In this document: in pieces, positions 33,703-42,885 of the stretch | Numbering within the stretch: the first letter of the stretch is position 1 | Layout: each line of letters starts with the position of its first letter | Source of the DNA: SIG299 sp964632165 | GTDB lineage: Bacteria > Bacillota > Clostridia > Lachnospirales > Lachnospiraceae | Assembly (NCBI GenBank): GCA_964632165.1 | Contig: CAZWCZ010000001.1 | Span: forward strand, 77,724-141,723 | Direction: 5' to 3' | DNA: 64,000 bases | Translations under genes and position numbers: made by a program | The notes under the pieces: generated by a model | What the model was told of the DNA's origin: nothing | Database searches by the model: none | Seen by the model: the letters and a program-made list of their open reading frames with translations, nothing else

Positions 33703-35433
33703 ATGAATAAAATTAAAGACCCCTATAAAAATTATATTATGAATACCTCTGAGAATCATGCTGCTTTGCGCGCGATCCAAGAATTTTTCAGCAATATGGA
33801 AAATAAAATTTCCCAAAATACATACCACCATTTTCTTCTCTGCATATTGCGATACTGTGCCGAACAATTAGCAAAACAATCCGGCATCATCTGTCCTGCT
33901 TCCCTTTTAGATGATCTGATCGACAGCAGAAGCTACTCTCACTTTTGTGCTTCCTATCCTTCATTGCAAAAGATCCTCTGCACATATTATGAGGAAGAAG
34001 ATACCCTGGGATACTTCTATTTGTCTTTGAGTGATCTGAAAGAGCGTAAGCGGTCCGGTTCTTACTATACTCCTTTTTCCATTTCCAAAAAACTGATCTC
34101 ATCACATCTTTCTGACACTGCTTTAGGAAAAACATGGTTGGATCCTGCCTGTGGTACCGGAAGTTTTCTTCTTCAGTTACCAAAAAATATTCCGCTTGAT
34201 TCCATCTATGGAAATGACATCAATCCTGTGTGCATTGCGATAGCTCGCATCAACCTGGCAATGAAATACAAAGTCACAACAAAAGAAGATCTTATGACTT
34301 TATATCGCAATTTCACTGTATCCGACTTTTTAAATTTGCCCTATCGTTTTTCTTATGATATCATTTTAGGAAATCCGCCATGGGGAGCTGCGCTTACTGC
34401 CTCGCAAAAAAAGCTGTATCAAAACAGTTTTTCATGCGTCGGGCAGTCGATCGAAATATTTGACCTTTTTATAGAGCAGGCACTGGATCTTCTTTCTGCA
34501 GACGGTATCCTCGCCTATATTCTTCCCGAATCGGTTCTTACTGTAAAAGGCCATGCCCGTGTCCGGAAATTAATTCGCGATACAACAACTGCATTGTCCA
34601 TAGAATATCTGGGAGATGCCTTTGATCAAGTATACTGTCCCAGTATCCTTCTTGTCCTGAAGAAAACAACAAAAAAAACTTTCTATGACCATACTTTGGT
34701 AATAAAAAGTTCACAGATGTACCGAATTTTGATTTCCCGCAATGACGAAAACGACACTTTTTCCTTTTCGCTAACTGACAAAGAATATCTGCTTCTTCAA
34801 AAACTCAAGAAAATTCAAAACTGTACCTTTTTGAAAGACAATGCAGACTTTGCACTTGGCATTGTAACCGGGAATAATGATGCCTTCCTTTTAAACGATA
34901 AGCATCCCGATACCGAACCGTTTATTCGTGGATGCGATATTGAAAGATATCACATCCGCTCTGTCAGCGGCTATTTGAAATTTTCTCCGACACAATTCCA
35001 GCAAACCGCACCGGAGAGATTTTACCGGGCAAAAGAAAAACTTGTTTACCGTTTTATCAACCGCAAACTGATTTTTGCTTATGACACAAGTGGGCTGTTA
35101 TCCCTGAACAGCTGTAATGTTTTAATTCCTCATTTAAGCGGACTAAGTATCAAATATATCTTGGCAATACTCAATTCTTCCGTTGCCCAGTATATATTTG
35201 AAAAGCAATTTTCTTCTGTAAAGGTTCTCCGTTCGCAATTGGAATTGATCCCGATCCCGATTGTCGACCAAGCAACCCAGGAAGATTTGCTTCCAATGGT
35301 AGATCTGCTCCTTACGCATCCTTCCGACTCTGAGCAATATATGTCTGTCTACCAAAAGCTGGACGAAAAAATTGCCAAATTGTTTGGCTTAACAAGAGAA
35401 GAATACCTTTGGCTGAAAAACCACATTTATTAA
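33703..35433 (+). CDS. N6-adenine DNA methyltransferase (TaqI/Eco57I type), orphan
   Basis: 576 residues from ATG 33703 (AGGAAAGGG upstream). The N-terminal 110 residues are helical. SGSYYTPFSISKKLI leads into the SAM-binding motif LDPACGTGSFLLQLP, then ILGNPPWGA, the NPPW catalytic motif of N6-adenine methyltransferases. The C-terminal half carries a target-recognition region (GIVTGNNDAF, FIRGCDIERY, and YILAILNSSVAQYIF) like the TaqI/Eco57I specificity domain. No nuclease gene is adjacent and no nuclease motif is found at the N-terminus, so it is a solitary methyltransferase or the remnant of a restriction system. Its codon use is more AT-rich than the neighbours, hinting at transfer. Confidence 0.85.
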   Translation: MNKIKDPYKNYIMNTSENHAALRAIQEFFSNMENKISQNTYHHFLLCILRYCAEQLAKQSGIICPASLLDDLIDSRSYSHFCASYPSLQKILCTYYEEEDTLGYFYLSLSDLKERKRSGSYYTPFSISKKLISSHLSDTALGKTWLDPACGTGSFLLQLPKNIPLDSIYGNDINPVCIAIARINLAMKYKVTTKEDLMTLYRNFTVSDFLNLPYRFSYDIILGNPPWGAALTASQKKLYQNSFSCVGQSIEIFDLFIEQALDLLSADGILAYILPESVLTVKGHARVRKLIRDTTTALSIEYLGDAFDQVYCPSILLVLKKTTKKTFYDHTLVIKSSQMYRILISRNDENDTFSFSLTDKEYLLLQKLKKIQNCTFLKDNADFALGIVTGNNDAFLLNDKHPDTEPFIRGCDIERYHIRSVSGYLKFSPTQFQQTAPERFYRAKEKLVYRFINRKLIFAYDTSGLLSLNSCNVLIPHLSGLSIKYILAILNSSVAQYIFEKQFSSVKVLRSQLELIPIPIVDQATQEDLLPMVDLLLTHPSDSEQYMSVYQKLDEKIAKLFGLTREEYLWLKNHIY

Positions 35434-35438
35434 TATTT

Positions 35439-35471
35439 CTGCGTAAGAAGATTTTTGAACTTCTTACGCAG
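35439..35471. terminator. hairpin between convergent genes
   Basis: 12-bp stem CTGCGTAAGAAG/CTTCTTACGCAG with a 9-nt loop between the methyltransferase gene and the large LRR gene. T-runs are weak on both sides. Confidence 0.6.
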
Positions 35472-35482
35472 ATCCCATTATT

Positions 35483-38400
35483 CTACTCCACACCACCTAC
35501 TACATAGTCTTGTGCGCTGCTCAATCCCAGATCATAGCGAATCACATCTCCTGCTTTGCAATTCCATCCGGCATCTTTCATATCAGAATATAGTTTTGTC
35601 TCTTCCCACTGTTTGAATTCCACACTCATTCCTGAAGCCGTCTCAAATTCAATGGTAAATCTCACTCCAAGATATCCTTCTTTTATAAAGAACTCTTCTT
35701 CCCCTGAAATGCTGTTCCGTTGCTTATACCATTCAAAATCCTTCTGCTTCTCTTTTTCCACAACGTACAATTCTGTCGGCAAGGAAAACTCCCCTATCCA
35801 GCACGCATCACTCTCTTTTTGTGTCAGATGTATGATTCCATTTGACTGTCCGTTGCGTTGATCCATTTCACTCCCGGCCCTTACAAAACAATATTTTTCT
35901 CCGTCAGAAATAACTGTATAATAAACACAAACTTCCTTTCTTTTCGCTTCTTCGGCTGATATCAGAAAATAATCCGCCAAAATCCTGACGCTTTCTACTT
36001 CATCCGCAAACGCTCCCTCTAATAATGATATCTTATATGTAAAATGATACCCTTTCTTTAATATAAGAGCCTGTATACCTGATGAAAGTATTTTTCTAGC
36101 CGCAATATCTGTAGTATCTGTGATCTCAAATTTCTGTTGCTGTACAGATGCTTTCTTCTCCCATACAGCATACAACACCAAATGATCCGTTAATATCAGC
36201 TTTGTCCCCGGTTCATAAAAATTTCCGCTGCCATCCGCTTCATCATTCCATCCGGCATAGATATATCCCTGCCTTTGAAAGAACAGATTAGGAAGCACCG
36301 TCGCTGAATAAAAATATCCGGCATCCGCTTCATACTCCTCAATCTTATTTGTTGTGTGAAAAATACAGCCTGACATCGTTACCGTACATTCATGATTTAT
36401 CAACGCAACTGCCTGCACTTCTGATATCGCCTGCCAACTGTTCACATGAATTCCAAGCGTCGTCCCTTTCTGTCCGATTTTTCCTGTCCCATATAAAATC
36501 CCATCTTCTCCGAGTGCGTAGGTCGACTGCCAGTCCCGTTTTCCACTGACAAACACTTCTTCCTCATACGAAACACTTTCAGTTACTTTTACTGCAATAT
36601 CACGATACTTTCTCCCATTACTGACATTCTGCATTGTCGTGTAGTTATTTTTCGTTACACTTTCAACACTTTCACCTATCCCGAGAGCACCCCATACATC
36701 ATGTCCGGACGCCCACAAACTTCCGTCTTTCGCCAGCCCAATCACCGCACTGTTTTCTATCGTATACGATAGAAAATCCTCTTCGGTTGTAAATTCACCT
36801 ATATGGTATAAAACAAGTTTTTCAAAATAGACAAGTTCTCCTGCCATCCGGTTCATCTTTTCAGGCAAAGGCGACCGCATATTCAATGAATCTGTAATCC
36901 AATAAAATGCTCCGTTTTCTAATTCAATATAGAACAGCATTTCTCCATCGGAGCCATACAATGCATATGTTTTTTGTATTTTTGCTTCCGCTTTTCCGAA
37001 ACAGACTGTTTTGCTTTGACATTCACTTAAGGTATCATCCGGACTGTTTGTTTTCATATAATGGATAATCCCATTTTCTTCCTGTATCAGAGAAATACTG
37101 CACTGATGATCGCAATAAAGTTCCTTTGCGTAACACACTTCCGAAGAAATTTCGGACTCTGTCAGTTCCCATTCCTCCAAGCCTTCTCTCCTTGTCCTGA
37201 TGTTTCCATTGCCGTCTACTGCATGATATACATTAATTTCACTCTCCGTATATTCGTCAAGATACTCATCATACGTTTTCGTTACATATCCGGTGCTCCA
37301 AATTGCTTTTATTTCCGTTTCCGACGGATATCTTGCAGTTGAAAGGAGTTTCCATGCCGTCCCATTCCAATAATATGCCTTTCTCTCTTTATTTTGTCCC
37401 GCATGATAGCCTTCATAGTAAAATGTCGTATCTATCGTTCCTTCTTCTGCTGCTCTTTTCTTTAAGGTTTCTTTTTCTGTGCCGTCCGCCGTAATCCAGT
37501 AATAGTACTGACATCCATCCGCAGTTTCATAGTAAATTCCGATACTTCCTGTCGTACTCCCAACAATCTTTTCGATTTTTTCCGGTGAATGGAGAAGCTG
37601 CAACAGAGTTACCTTTATTGTTTTGTTCTGATAATGCATTTTCCACAAGGTTCCATCCGCTTGTTGAAAAACCAGCACGGAATTATCATTAAAATAAATG
37701 TGCTCCGGAGTCGCCTGCACATTTATCTTTTCCAGCTTCTCTCCTTTTTTCAGAAATATAAATCCATCCTTATCAATAAAAAAGTATACTGCTGCCACGC
37801 TGTCGATACCATTATTAAAATCTGCATAGATCACTCCGCCATCCACAATATCCGGACTTTTATCTTCTAATACAGATACACTTGTTTGCAAATTTCCGGT
37901 TCCTTCGTTTGGATGATAGGTTACTGTGTATCCACACTTGATACAATAATAATCCGAATACTCCCGACCATACGCGATCACACTTTCCGCACCCGGCTCC
38001 GTGTAGATCACTGTCTTTTCCTGAACATTCCCTTTTGTTCCCAAAGTATCTTCTCCTCCTCCGATCATCGTTACCGCCGGTACTTTTATCTGTTCCAGCC
38101 GACATCCTAAAAAGGCTCCGTTTTCTATTTGTGCTGTTTTATCCGTAAATGCAATCTCATCCAGATTTTCATGATAAGCAAATGCATATTCCCCTATTCT
38201 GACCAAGCCTGAAAACTCCGGTGGCAAAAGACGGAGTGAAAATTCAACTGCCTTTTCCCAATTCTGCATCACTAAAGTTTTCTTTTCCTGTGAGTAAGAT
38301 CCATTATAATAATAAACGATTTTTCTCTTTTCTTCCTGTCCCTCTTCTGCAGTTTCCCATTCTTCGCTGAGTTCTGCATTTTTGTTGACTGCAGACCGAA

Positions 38401-40093
38401 AAGCACTTTCCCCGATTTTTTCTACATACTCTCCGCCGTTGATCTTATGGAGTGCTTCACAATAAAGAAATGCATATGGCAATATTTCCGTTACGGTATC
38501 CGGTATCGTAACCTCAAGAAGTGTGGTATTGTACACATAATAATTATTCTCATATAAATAGTAATGTCCCGCCCCGTTCTTTGTCTCCCGGATATTTTCT
38601 CCGACACTTTCTATCTTTCCATTTCCGAGAACGCCGTATTGATAGCTGATCTTACTGTAATACGTATATGTCGCATACTCATAGCAGTACACATAACTAC
38701 CATGTGACATATCATATTGATACTTTATTGTTTTCGTGTAAGCAGACCCGGTAATTTTTTCATCTTCCTCAACAGAATGATATGTTTCCATACTTCCGCC
38801 AATTGTTCTTACAATATAACTTTCTTTTCCGCAAAAAATTATTTCCGGGAACGTCAATTCCACAATATACTTTATATCTTCACTTTTTACCTCATACTTA
38901 TTGCTGTCCGTTCCATACGTTTTTGGATGTACATAAACTGCATTTTCTCCATCTGCAATAAAATACCAGCTGTTTCCTCTGCTGTCTGTCCCTACAAGAT
39001 ACTTTTCCCCGCGACTGGCTGCTTCATTCTCTTTTATCAGACCCCCTGATGTTTTTCCCTGATAGGACGCAAGATACATCATACCATCTGAAATTTTCTC
39101 CAATGTGTATCCCTCATCAGTAGAATAATAGCGGTGTTCTGCATCTGTTTTTTGATAAAATTTCGTTGTCACGGCAGTGGGCGTCGGAGTTGGTTCCTCA
39201 GGTGCTTTTGTTGCTTCAGGTGTGAGCGTTCCTTCATTTTGTTTCTCTCTATACAGAAAACTAAGTGTCAACACGCCTTTTCCAAGTTCACCGGATCTTA
39301 GGATTCGCGAAAATTCACTTTTTTCTTCTGTGCTTTCCACAATATTTCCATTTTCTGTGCTAAAACTATATCCCTCATAAGAATACCCGGAAAATGTCTG
39401 TGCCTGTTTTATAACGGTTTCTCCATAAAAATATTTCTCCGTGGATATCGAAAGAATTTTTCCGCTTTCCGTATCCAACGCCCTTGTTATGACAGTGGTA
39501 AAGGAAAGTTGAAGATTTATCTCTCTGTCGTACGAATTCTTTATTGCATTTAATGCCGCATCAGACCACATTTCTTCCCACTCATCCAATGCAGATTCCA
39601 TACTCTGATAACAATAATACTCCTTCCCGATATCTGCACCATCCTTTTCTACCCGCAAAGAACGACTTGCATAAACCTTCAGCTGCCCATTTGTCCGAAT
39701 CAGTTCTTCCTTTGTATAATTTTCTAATATCCAGGACATCAGCTGTGCCGCATCCAATTGCCTCGTTTCCCAGTAAATTCCGTCTGAATCCGGCTCCGTG
39801 GTAAGTTCCGGAATACGCGTTGTCTTTAACAGCAACATTCCATTATAATCATCAGCTGTTAAATACTGCGATGCTCCCTGTGTCTTTACCTTGTGTAAAT
39901 ACCAGTTTCCGGTCTTATAACGGTATGTTGCCGTTTCCTCTGCTTTTTTCTGCTTGAAAGACAGCTGAAAATCATTATCACTTGTCATTTCATACGACTC
40001 AAACGCATATACACGGTAGTCTTTTGTAACAAGAATCAGGGCAATAAAGCACAGTACATATCCAAACAAGTAACCTTTCTTAATAAATAACAT
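35483..40093 (-). CDS. giant secreted LRR / RCC1-like / InlB-repeat surface protein
   Basis: 1536 residues from ATG 40093. Signal peptide with probable cleavage after VYA (about residue 30). The N-terminal 300 residues are of unknown fold; then a Pro/Thr linker (PTPTPT), and BspA-type leucine-rich repeats (LLEVTIPDTVTEILPYAFLYC, and 'IGEYAF'-like units). Later come RCC1-like units (GLAKDGSLWASGHDVWGALG, ALGEDGILYGTG), and an InlB-type repeat (GYIYAGWNDEADGSGNFYEPG, LYAVWEKK). There is no LPXTG sorting signal. It overlaps the end of the preceding LRR gene by 14 bp. Such proteins usually bind host or matrix ligands; here that is inference. Confidence 0.78.
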   Translation of the reverse strand: MLFIKKGYLFGYVLCFIALILVTKDYRVYAFESYEMTSDNDFQLSFKQKKAEETATYRYKTGNWYLHKVKTQGASQYLTADDYNGMLLLKTTRIPELTTEPDSDGIYWETRQLDAAQLMSWILENYTKEELIRTNGQLKVYASRSLRVEKDGADIGKEYYCYQSMESALDEWEEMWSDAALNAIKNSYDREINLQLSFTTVITRALDTESGKILSISTEKYFYGETVIKQAQTFSGYSYEGYSFSTENGNIVESTEEKSEFSRILRSGELGKGVLTLSFLYREKQNEGTLTPEATKAPEEPTPTPTAVTTKFYQKTDAEHRYYSTDEGYTLEKISDGMMYLASYQGKTSGGLIKENEAASRGEKYLVGTDSRGNSWYFIADGENAVYVHPKTYGTDSNKYEVKSEDIKYIVELTFPEIIFCGKESYIVRTIGGSMETYHSVEEDEKITGSAYTKTIKYQYDMSHGSYVYCYEYATYTYYSKISYQYGVLGNGKIESVGENIRETKNGAGHYYLYENNYYVYNTTLLEVTIPDTVTEILPYAFLYCEALHKINGGEYVEKIGESAFRSAVNKNAELSEEWETAEEGQEEKRKIVYYYNGSYSQEKKTLVMQNWEKAVEFSLRLLPPEFSGLVRIGEYAFAYHENLDEIAFTDKTAQIENGAFLGCRLEQIKVPAVTMIGGGEDTLGTKGNVQEKTVIYTEPGAESVIAYGREYSDYYCIKCGYTVTYHPNEGTGNLQTSVSVLEDKSPDIVDGGVIYADFNNGIDSVAAVYFFIDKDGFIFLKKGEKLEKINVQATPEHIYFNDNSVLVFQQADGTLWKMHYQNKTIKVTLLQLLHSPEKIEKIVGSTTGSIGIYYETADGCQYYYWITADGTEKETLKKRAAEEGTIDTTFYYEGYHAGQNKERKAYYWNGTAWKLLSTARYPSETEIKAIWSTGYVTKTYDEYLDEYTESEINVYHAVDGNGNIRTRREGLEEWELTESEISSEVCYAKELYCDHQCSISLIQEENGIIHYMKTNSPDDTLSECQSKTVCFGKAEAKIQKTYALYGSDGEMLFYIELENGAFYWITDSLNMRSPLPEKMNRMAGELVYFEKLVLYHIGEFTTEEDFLSYTIENSAVIGLAKDGSLWASGHDVWGALGIGESVESVTKNNYTTMQNVSNGRKYRDIAVKVTESVSYEEEVFVSGKRDWQSTYALGEDGILYGTGKIGQKGTTLGIHVNSWQAISEVQAVALINHECTVTMSGCIFHTTNKIEEYEADAGYFYSATVLPNLFFQRQGYIYAGWNDEADGSGNFYEPGTKLILTDHLVLYAVWEKKASVQQQKFEITDTTDIAARKILSSGIQALILKKGYHFTYKISLLEGAFADEVESVRILADYFLISAEEAKRKEVCVYYTVISDGEKYCFVRAGSEMDQRNGQSNGIIHLTQKESDACWIGEFSLPTELYVVEKEKQKDFEWYKQRNSISGEEEFFIKEGYLGVRFTIEFETASGMSVEFKQWEETKLYSDMKDAGWNCKAGDVIRYDLGLSSAQDYVVGGVE

Positions 40094-41141
40094 TCCATCC
40101 GCTGCTGAATTTGCTGGTATCCACTCCATCTTCCGTAATAATTTCTATCCCGTATCGATAAGCAAACGCGCCATATCCGATATACGAAACATTCTTCGGA
40201 ATGACAACTTCTTTTACCTTATTTCTGCTCAACCACTCCGGACTTTCATTCGCAGAAAATGCCGCCATGCCAATATACCTTAATGTAGAAGGAAGTACTA
40301 TCCTCGTCAATTCTTCACATCTTAAAAATGCTGCATCTGCAATCCACTCCGTGCCTTCAGGAATTACAATTTCAGTCAAAGGTGCATTTAAAAAACAAGA
40401 ATCACCGATCCTTTTTAATGTAGAAGGCAATACAATGGAAGTCAGCTCACTGGTTCCAAGAAATTCTATTCCGGTAACTCCTTCGCTGATATGTACCTCT
40501 TTTATAAAGTTGGCATAGGTTGTCTTGCCCCATGGTTCATATTGTCCTATTTCGCTTTTCGCTTTTGCCCCTTCCCACATATCTCCCGTTCCATTCACGA
40601 TCAATGCAGCATCGGAATATTTCACATTTTCTTTTGACCAGAGACTAACTGCAATATTCTCCCCGTATTTCCACTCATATTGCAAATACGGATATTGCTC
40701 TGTTATATCCTGATACCACTTTTCCCCCGGAAGATCTCCTGCCAAATCGGGTGTCGGAGTCGGCAATGCTGCCGATGTTTCCGTTACTGCAGGTGTTTCC
40801 GTTACCGATGATGTTTCCGTTACCGATGATGTTTCCGTTACCGATGGTGTTTCCGTTACCGATGGTATTATCGTCATTGTTGGAGTCGGGACTTCTGTTA
40901 GCGTTATGTATGACCTTGGTGCAGATGAAATTTCAGATATTTCTTCCGGTTCTACGCATTCGGACAGCACCGGTGTATCTGACATCTGTATACCTGCAGG
41001 CAGAGTAATATTTGCATCTTCAGAACACTCATCACGATATGACATCAAAAATACTGCCGTTCCTGCAATTGCCATGGCAAAGATCACTCCTGCCAGCACT
41101 TTTTTCACCATCTTTCTTTCAAATTTCTTCCCTATATACAT
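40080..41141 (-). CDS. membrane-anchored BspA-type LRR protein with repeat stalk
   Basis: 353 residues. One membrane span near the N-terminus (about 14-33), then a stalk made of a six-residue repeat of the type (S/A)VTET(P/S), five copies plus TPTPT, and a C-terminal LRR_5 domain (SIVLPSTLKRIGDSCF, EIVIPEGTEWIADAAF, RIVLPSTLRYIGMAAF, EVVIPKNVSYIGYGAF). The domain sits outside the cell on the stalk. It has its own promoter (41194-41222) and overlaps the start of the giant LRR gene, so the two are cotranscribed. It is directly downstream of the Tad-like operon in the same direction. Confidence 0.78.
   Translation of the reverse strand: MYIGKKFERKMVKKVLAGVIFAMAIAGTAVFLMSYRDECSEDANITLPAGIQMSDTPVLSECVEPEEISEISSAPRSYITLTEVPTPTMTIIPSVTETPSVTETSSVTETSSVTETPAVTETSAALPTPTPDLAGDLPGEKWYQDITEQYPYLQYEWKYGENIAVSLWSKENVKYSDAALIVNGTGDMWEGAKAKSEIGQYEPWGKTTYANFIKEVHISEGVTGIEFLGTSELTSIVLPSTLKRIGDSCFLNAPLTEIVIPEGTEWIADAAFLRCEELTRIVLPSTLRYIGMAAFSANESPEWLSRNKVKEVVIPKNVSYIGYGAFAYRYGIEIITEDGVDTSKFSSGWNVIY
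40773..40866. repeat. 18-bp in-frame tandem repeat (stalk)
   Basis: About five copies of an 18-bp unit containing TTTCCGTTAC, nearly identical, coding for the six-residue stalk repeat. Copy number could change by slippage without breaking the frame. Confidence 0.8.
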
Positions 41142-41193
41142 GTAGCTTTCCTTTTAACTAATTTTTCCCTTTCTTTGTTTTTCCCCTATTTTT

Positions 41194-41222
41194 ATCATAT
41201 ACTATTTTACATATTTTGGCAA
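41194..41222 (-). promoter_or_regulatory. promoter of the LRR gene pair
   Basis: TTGCCA, 17 bp, TATGAT on the minus strand, just past the end of the Tad-like operon, about 50 bp before ATG 41141. Confidence 0.6.
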
Positions 41223-41230
41223 TTAGTATT

Positions 41231-41926
41231 TTATTTCGTCAAAAAAACGCTATCTGTCCGGTCTTTTTTACGTATGTAAACATTTGCATCCATACAATTT
41301 TCATAAAACACATCTTCGCCTAGCGGCCAGCCCTGAAACACCACAATCAGCATCGGAAAACTCAATTTCTGTGAACGATCCGTCAGAAAATACGGAACAT
41401 AAAATTCATATTCCATACCATATTGTCTTGCGATCCGATTATGTTCACATATCATATCCGCAACATTCATTTCCAGATATGTCTGTATGATTTTTCTGTT
41501 TTCTTCTTCCTGTCCGGTCAATACATACGGCATCTTTTTGCTCCATGTGCCTGTAGATTCCACATGATCGACAGTTTCCTGTGCAGTAAAGAAATATCCT
41601 CCGTCTTCTTCCAGCCATACCAGCAACGGAATATGCATCCTGCTCTCTTTTTGCTTTTCCTCATTCCCTGAAATCCCAATCCGGGTAAACCAAGAAGAGA
41701 AAAAAGTTTCCTCCAACAGATAAAGTTTTACCTCCGTCGTTTCTTCCATGACTTCCGTCATCTTCCATGCCGAGGCATCCACCGCATAGAGCAGGCTTTC
41801 CTCCATTCTCCTCTTCTCATCCTTTATTCCCCGATACTGCATTTGTGCAGAAAATACCTCCAAAAAACAATAGCCAAACAAAATGAAAAAAAGTAATGCC
41901 ATATGTCCCTGCTTCACATTTACCAC
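41231..41926 (-). CDS. TadE/G-like membrane-anchored protein (last gene of Tad-like operon)
   Basis: 231 residues. Start is GTG 41926, or an in-frame GTG/ATG slightly later. VNVKQGHMALLFFILFGYCFL gives a short basic head with Gly just before one membrane helix, as in TadE/TadF-like minor pilins. The long extracytoplasmic part (about 35-231) begins with a helical stretch (RGIKDEKRRMEESLLYAVDASAW), the pattern seen in TadG-type proteins. No other motif is recognised. It overlaps the gene before it by 7 bp and is the last gene before the LRR pair. Part of the pilus or secretion apparatus by context. Confidence 0.6.
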   Translation of the reverse strand: MVNVKQGHMALLFFILFGYCFLEVFSAQMQYRGIKDEKRRMEESLLYAVDASAWKMTEVMEETTEVKLYLLEETFFSSWFTRIGISGNEEKQKESRMHIPLLVWLEEDGGYFFTAQETVDHVESTGTWSKKMPYVLTGQEEENRKIIQTYLEMNVADMICEHNRIARQYGMEYEFYVPYFLTDRSQKLSFPMLIVVFQGWPLGEDVFYENCMDANVYIRKKDRTDSVFLTK

Positions 41927-42312
41927 CGTATCATTCGATACAATATCACCCTTTTTATCGAAGCTTCACTGAAACATATCATAAAAAAGTCCCCTGCTTC
42001 AAGCAAAATCCTACCCTCTTCCGCGAGTATGTTTTCCCATTGCGACTGTATCAGAATCTCTTCCTTTCTGTATAATCGGAACGAAATTTCGTAAGAAGTA
42101 CTTACACTCAAGACCTTTTTTCTCCATGTCTCATACTCTTCATAAGAAACACTTTGTTTTCGCTCCGCCATATCAAAAAAACTTTCCGTTATGTATTCCG
42201 CATAATCTAATCTGGTTTCTTCTTTCCAATATTCCGAAAACAGCATCCATGCTCCCAGCAACAGCAGCATAAATAATATCATATCCAATGTTTCTGAACA
42301 TATTTTGTACAT
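41920..42312 (-). CDS. small pseudopilin-like protein
   Basis: 130 residues: one N-terminal membrane helix (about 10-27, MILFMLLLLGAWMLF), then a helical stem and a short domain. The segment SYEEYETWRKKVLSVSTSYEISF resembles the 'yeel..kL..tg..y.i.i' pattern typical of Firmicutes TadE-like minor pilins. The start codon directly abuts the stop of the preceding gene (42313). Not recognisable by itself; the call rests on position and pattern. Confidence 0.6.
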   Translation of the reverse strand: MYKICSETLDMILFMLLLLGAWMLFSEYWKEETRLDYAEYITESFFDMAERKQSVSYEEYETWRKKVLSVSTSYEISFRLYRKEEILIQSQWENILAEEGRILLEAGDFFMICFSEASIKRVILYRMIRW

Positions 42313-42720
42313 CTATTTCTCCCAAAGCAATGCCTTTCCATAATACCGTTTTCCGCATACATGGAGACAAACTTCACTTTCCTTCCGAAAACTGTAGATG
42401 CCTTCCTCCTGCAATATTTCCTTTATCTCCTGCCAGGAAATAAGATATCGGTACTCTTTTCCGTTTTCGGTCTGTTCCTTTTGGAATTCTTCCAGAAATA
42501 TTTCCTCTCCTTCCCCTGTCAGACGCAATCTCTGACAAAATGCAGTATAATCATTTAAGCTGCAGCACCCTTCACGGCAGATGCTTTCAAAGAAAAGGAC
42601 GGTCTGTGCCTCTTTCCAGGACGAAAGGAAATACCGGTACTGTGACTGCTTCATACCTGCCGCCGTTAAAATCAACAGACTTCCAAGTATGATTAAAACG
42701 CCTCTTTGCAACTGCCTCAC
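42313..42720 (-). CDS. small pseudopilin-like protein
   Basis: 135 residues beginning at GTG 42720 with GAGGAG about 6 nt upstream, inside the end of the previous gene. One membrane helix (about 7-22), then a soluble domain. SLNDYTAFCQRLRLTGEGEEIFL corresponds to SYEEYETWRKKVLSVSTSYEISF in the next gene, suggesting the two are related. Three Cys lie in the first half (CREGCC). A minor pilin or scaffold role is inferred from context. Confidence 0.6.
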   Translation of the reverse strand: MRQLQRGVLIILGSLLILTAAGMKQSQYRYFLSSWKEAQTVLFFESICREGCCSLNDYTAFCQRLRLTGEGEEIFLEEFQKEQTENGKEYRYLISWQEIKEILQEEGIYSFRKESEVCLHVCGKRYYGKALLWEK

Positions 42721-42723
42721 ACG

Positions 42724-42885
42724 CTACTCCTCATTCTTTAGCTGAATGGACGGATGCGAAATCATTCCATTCAATGTCCGATATACACTTAAAACCATTT
42801 TTGTCTGCGAAAACAATAGCATTAAGCACAAAGCAAATACTCCTAAAGATACAGCAAATAACAGATACTCCTTTCCTGATCTCAT
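42724..42885 (-). CDS. 53-residue single-span protein
   Basis: A small gene of 53 codons plus stop, MRSGKEYLLFAVSLGVFALC being the first 20 residues. It has one membrane helix (about 8-26) and a short tail ending LKNEE. Its start codon overlaps the stop of the gene before it (ATGA at 42882-42885), and the gene after it starts 3 bp past its stop, so it is clearly embedded in the operon. Its N-terminus (S-x-K-E-Y/F-L-L/M, hydrophobic run) resembles the two pilin-like proteins upstream. Possibly a Flp-sized structural pilin, but it lacks a clear prepilin peptidase site. Confidence 0.7.
   Translation of the reverse strand: MRSGKEYLLFAVSLGVFALCLMLLFSQTKMVLSVYRTLNGMISHPSIQLKNEE

Noticed and set aside
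35483..40093. LPXTG sorting signal in the giant surface protein
   Set aside because: No LPXTG motif, hydrophobic tail or basic end is present at the C-terminus.
40773..40866. CRISPR-like array
   Set aside because: The 18-bp units are contiguous, have no spacers and code for a protein stalk.
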